Source: CAZPAN01 sp964581165 (GTDB taxonomy: Bacteria; Actinomycetota; Coriobacteriia; Coriobacteriales; CADBOM01). Taken from it: a stretch of DNA of 7,197 bases. Where the stretch lies: NCBI GenBank assembly GCA_964581165.1, contig CAZOMM010000072.1:1-7197 (forward strand), in the 5' to 3' direction. The notes beneath the pieces are model-generated. The model was given only the letters and a program-made list of their open reading frames with translations, ran no database searches and had not been told where the DNA came from. Shown piece after piece: positions 4,822 through 7,197 of the stretch (its first letter is position 1; every line of letters starts with the position of its first letter). The position numbers and the translations under genes are program-made.

Positions 4822-7197
4822 GTGGCTATCTTGCTTAAATCGGCTCGAGTTGTGCTTTGTGTTGCAATGGCTGTAGTGCTGTGTCTGACAAGCATTCCAT
4901 CTGCTGCACTTGCTTACGCGTCATCTGCAGCACTTGACTACGCATCTGAAAGACTTGCGTCCTCAGATGCTACAGGTACAAGCACTGTAGATCAGCAAAG
5001 TAATTCGGAAAATTCACCGATAACTGTTTCGCAGGCCGCGATGGATGTTGATGGATTTTCGCTGGGCAGCGGAACAATCGAGGATCCATATATCATCATG
5101 TCTGCAGAAGAACTGGCATATATGAGCCAGCAAATTGATGATGGCACCACTACATATAGTGGTGTTTATTTTATGCAGAGAGCAGATATAGATCTGTCTG
5201 AGATTAGCTGGGTTCCAATCGGATCCACTCTTGAAAAATCGTTCCAAGGATACTACGACGGGCATGGCTTTAGTATTACAGGCATGAACATAGTAGGCGA
5301 CGGCAATCTGGGCCTTTTTGGTCGCGTACGATATGGCTCTGTTTCTAATCTCACTGTTGAAGGAACAATCTCAGCTAACGGCCAAATTGTTGGCGGTTTA
5401 GTAGGCGCTCTTACAGGTGGCACGCTTTATAACTGCGTGGCCAGAGTAGATATCACCAGTCAGTCTAATGAGCTTGGCGGACTTGTTGGATATGCCTCTG
5501 GAGAATTTACGATTTCGCACTGCGGAAGCGAGGGTACTGTAAGTTCTACCAACACTTCTAATACTGTCATGTATGGAATTGGTGGCTTGGTGGGCTACAT
5601 CAGTGCTGAGTCTGGTGCAAGTATCGAATATTCCTATAGCACAGGCGATGTTACGGGTGCCGTTCCCAGTGTTGGCGGATTCATCGGATACGCTTCGGGT
5701 TCTACAACACAAATAAGCAACTCTTTTGCAACAGGAAACGTTACTTCCAACTACCCGGGCAGCAATCCCACAGGTGTTGGCGGTTTTGTTGGCCGTGTCC
5801 AAAATGGTTATATATCCTGCACAAACTGCTATGCATCGGGAATTGTAAATCCTACCTTTGATGATCCTAGGTACATCGGATCGTTTATTGGACAGTGGAC
5901 AAGCAGCTCAAGCTCAACAATTTCCAGCTATTTCAGCAACTGCTATGGCCTCGAGCAAGACTACGATGCCATTGGTGCTCAGGCGGCAAATGCATCTTAT
6001 TCGCTTGAGGGAGCTGTAGAGTCTGCCTCTGCTGGCACAATGCAATCAGAGTCATTTGTTAGCACCTTGGGCGATGCATACCAGTACAACGCGGATGGAT
6101 ATCCAATCCTTTCTTGGATGGATAATGAAGCAATCCACACAGTTAGCTTTGATCCTACTTATGATGACGATGCCAATTTGGGTGGAGGAACTCTAGAAGT
6201 AGAACTTCGCGATCATAGTGGCAACGTGATAGAAGCCCAAGAAGACGGAAGCTATCTGCTTACAAATGGTGTTTATGACTATACATTGATGCTTGTAGGC
6301 TATGAGACTTTGGTCTCTGACTTTGCAGTTTTGGGATACGACGAGATTATCTCGCCCGAGATGATAGCGATCAAATATGCCCAAGACATCGTTGTTACTC
6401 CTGCCGGAGCAGAGGTAGTTGTCACTCGTGGTGACACAGTGGTTTCTGAGACCTCCTCAACAATCTCTGGAGACTCCGCCACACATACATATGATCTGGT
6501 CAACGGAACATACACCCTTGAAGTCAGCATGTTTGCTTACAACACGTACCAAGGCACATTTAGCGTTAACTATGACGAAGGCACACATAATGTTGTCTTG
6601 GAAAAACAGCCAGATGTTGAGGTAACGATTACTGCAATTCTTCCTGATGGAATAACAGCAATCGAGAATTATGACCCGTGGTTTAGGATCTACTCTCTTA
6701 ACGAGTCTTACGAGCGAGCCGAAAAGGTTTTTGATGCCTCTGGATCGACGATTCAGGAGCTGAATCTTCCCGCAGGATATTACGAAGTGGAGATCAGAGC
6801 CATCGGCTGCGATGCAATCACCCAAACTTTTACGATCAACGACGAGGATTACAATCTTGAGTTAAGCCTTATCAAGGCAGATGCATGGGATGGCACAGCA
6901 GATACCGGATGGTACGAATCGGACTCCACAACTCATACAATCCGCAATGCCGAAGAGCTAGCTGGTATTGCTGTTTTAACGGATGATCTTGTGTCTTTTA
7001 GCGGACAGAGCATTCTTCTTGCCACAGATGTCGATCTCAACAACATCACCTGGACAAAGATTGGCGAGTACGCTTCGGCCTCGGTTTCTTCTGCATTTTC
7101 TGGAACCTTTAATGGTCAGGGTTACGAGATCAGCAATCTTAATATCCCCAGTGGAGATGTCCCCACAGGCCTATTTGGCTATGTGTCAGGCGCAACA
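4822..7197 (+). CDS. Secreted modular surface protein with two GLUG-type beta-helix domains (putative adhesin, runs off right edge)
   Basis: The frame is open for 792 codons from GTG 4822 to the window end. Residues 1-32 form a signal peptide: basic n-region with K6 and R9, a hydrophobic core, and probable cleavage after SAALA or AYA. A Ser/Ala-rich linker follows. Module A (about 75-433) begins with GSGTIEDPYIIMSAEELAYM and W130-V-P-I-G. It carries GLFG 164-167 and then GLUG-like turns at GGLVG 191-195, GGLVG 219-223, GGLVG 254-258, GGFIG 285-289, GGFVG 320-324 and GSFIG 353-357, and closes with GYPILSW (426-432). Three linker repeats with NG/AG-x-Y-x-L/V hairpins, of PEGA or carboxypeptidase-regulatory style, span about 454-515, 520-595 and 597-685. 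Module B starts at W689 (WDGT) and repeats module A's opening (AEELAG 710-715, W744, GLFG near the end). Such proteins are exported and usually attached to the cell envelope, where they act in adhesion. No anchor is visible because the C-terminus is missing. The ligand is unknown. Confidence 0.88.
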   Translation, partial: MAILLKSARVVLCVAMAVVLCLTSIPSAALAYASSAALDYASERLASSDATGTSTVDQQSNSENSPITVSQAAMDVDGFSLGSGTIEDPYIIMSAEELAYMSQQIDDGTTTYSGVYFMQRADIDLSEISWVPIGSTLEKSFQGYYDGHGFSITGMNIVGDGNLGLFGRVRYGSVSNLTVEGTISANGQIVGGLVGALTGGTLYNCVARVDITSQSNELGGLVGYASGEFTISHCGSEGTVSSTNTSNTVMYGIGGLVGYISAESGASIEYSYSTGDVTGAVPSVGGFIGYASGSTTQISNSFATGNVTSNYPGSNPTGVGGFVGRVQNGYISCTNCYASGIVNPTFDDPRYIGSFIGQWTSSSSSTISSYFSNCYGLEQDYDAIGAQAANASYSLEGAVESASAGTMQSESFVSTLGDAYQYNADGYPILSWMDNEAIHTVSFDPTYDDDANLGGGTLEVELRDHSGNVIEAQEDGSYLLTNGVYDYTLMLVGYETLVSDFAVLGYDEIISPEMIAIKYAQDIVVTPAGAEVVVTRGDTVVSETSSTISGDSATHTYDLVNGTYTLEVSMFAYNTYQGTFSVNYDEGTHNVVLEKQPDVEVTITAILPDGITAIENYDPWFRIYSLNESYERAEKVFDASGSTIQELNLPAGYYEVEIRAIGCDAITQTFTINDEDYNLELSLIKADAWDGTADTGWYESDSTTHTIRNAEELAGIAVLTDDLVSFSGQSILLATDVDLNNITWTKIGEYASASVSSAFSGTFNGQGYEISNLNIPSGDVPTGLFGYVSGAT

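Noticed and set aside
5398..5802. 134-codon minus-strand frame
   Set aside because: It is antisense to the GLUG repeats. Its Cys/Thr/Ser-rich translation mirrors the Gly/Ala/Thr-rich coding strand.

Overview
The window looks like chromosomal DNA from a moderate-GC Gram-positive bacterium. The signs are strong GGAGG-type ribosome binding sites, a CIRCE operator for the heat-shock repressor HrcA, and a large secreted modular beta-helix protein with a GTG start. Low-GC Actinobacteria (class Coriobacteriia) or Firmicutes would fit. The style of the surface protein makes me lean to Coriobacteriia, but that is inference only.

Layout, left to right. (1) At 1-553 on the minus strand is the N-terminal part of a Schlafen/AlbA-type (AlbA_2 domain) protein that runs off the left edge. 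(2) The non-coding gap 554-878 holds short direct repeats just upstream of that gene, an imperfect hairpin, a good sigma-A-type promoter reading right, and a leader RNA of about 150 nt with a terminator-like hairpin. (3) At 879-2063 on the plus strand is a fold-type I PLP-dependent aminotransferase with all key residues. (4) At 2064-2245 is a short convergent gap with a perfect 14-bp terminator stem. (5) At 2246-4156 on the minus strand is htpG (bacterial Hsp90), full length. (6) The 665-bp non-coding divergent region 4157-4821 holds, from left to right, a degenerate array of about 13 tandem 15-17 bp units, a 17/18-match CIRCE element, the htpG promoter, weak rightward promoter candidates, and a 12-bp inverted repeat in the leader of the next gene. 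(7) From 4822 to the right edge on the plus strand is a secreted surface protein with two GLUG-type beta-helix modules separated by three beta-sandwich-like linker repeats. It starts at GTG and is incomplete.

The most interesting point is the htpG control region. The promoter (TTGAAA, 16-bp spacer, TAGAAT) places the transcription start inside a CIRCE element, the classical arrangement for HrcA repression. The following 5' leader of about 260 nt is made largely of tandem copies of the CIRCE left half-site plus seven bases of its spacer, all in one orientation. The array looks as if it grew by repeated duplication of half of the operator. I know of no description of such an array. It could tune HrcA binding, act in the mRNA leader, or be a neutral expansion.

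The genes do not form one pathway. They are three or four independent transcription units: aminotransferase and htpG are convergent, and htpG and the surface protein are divergent.
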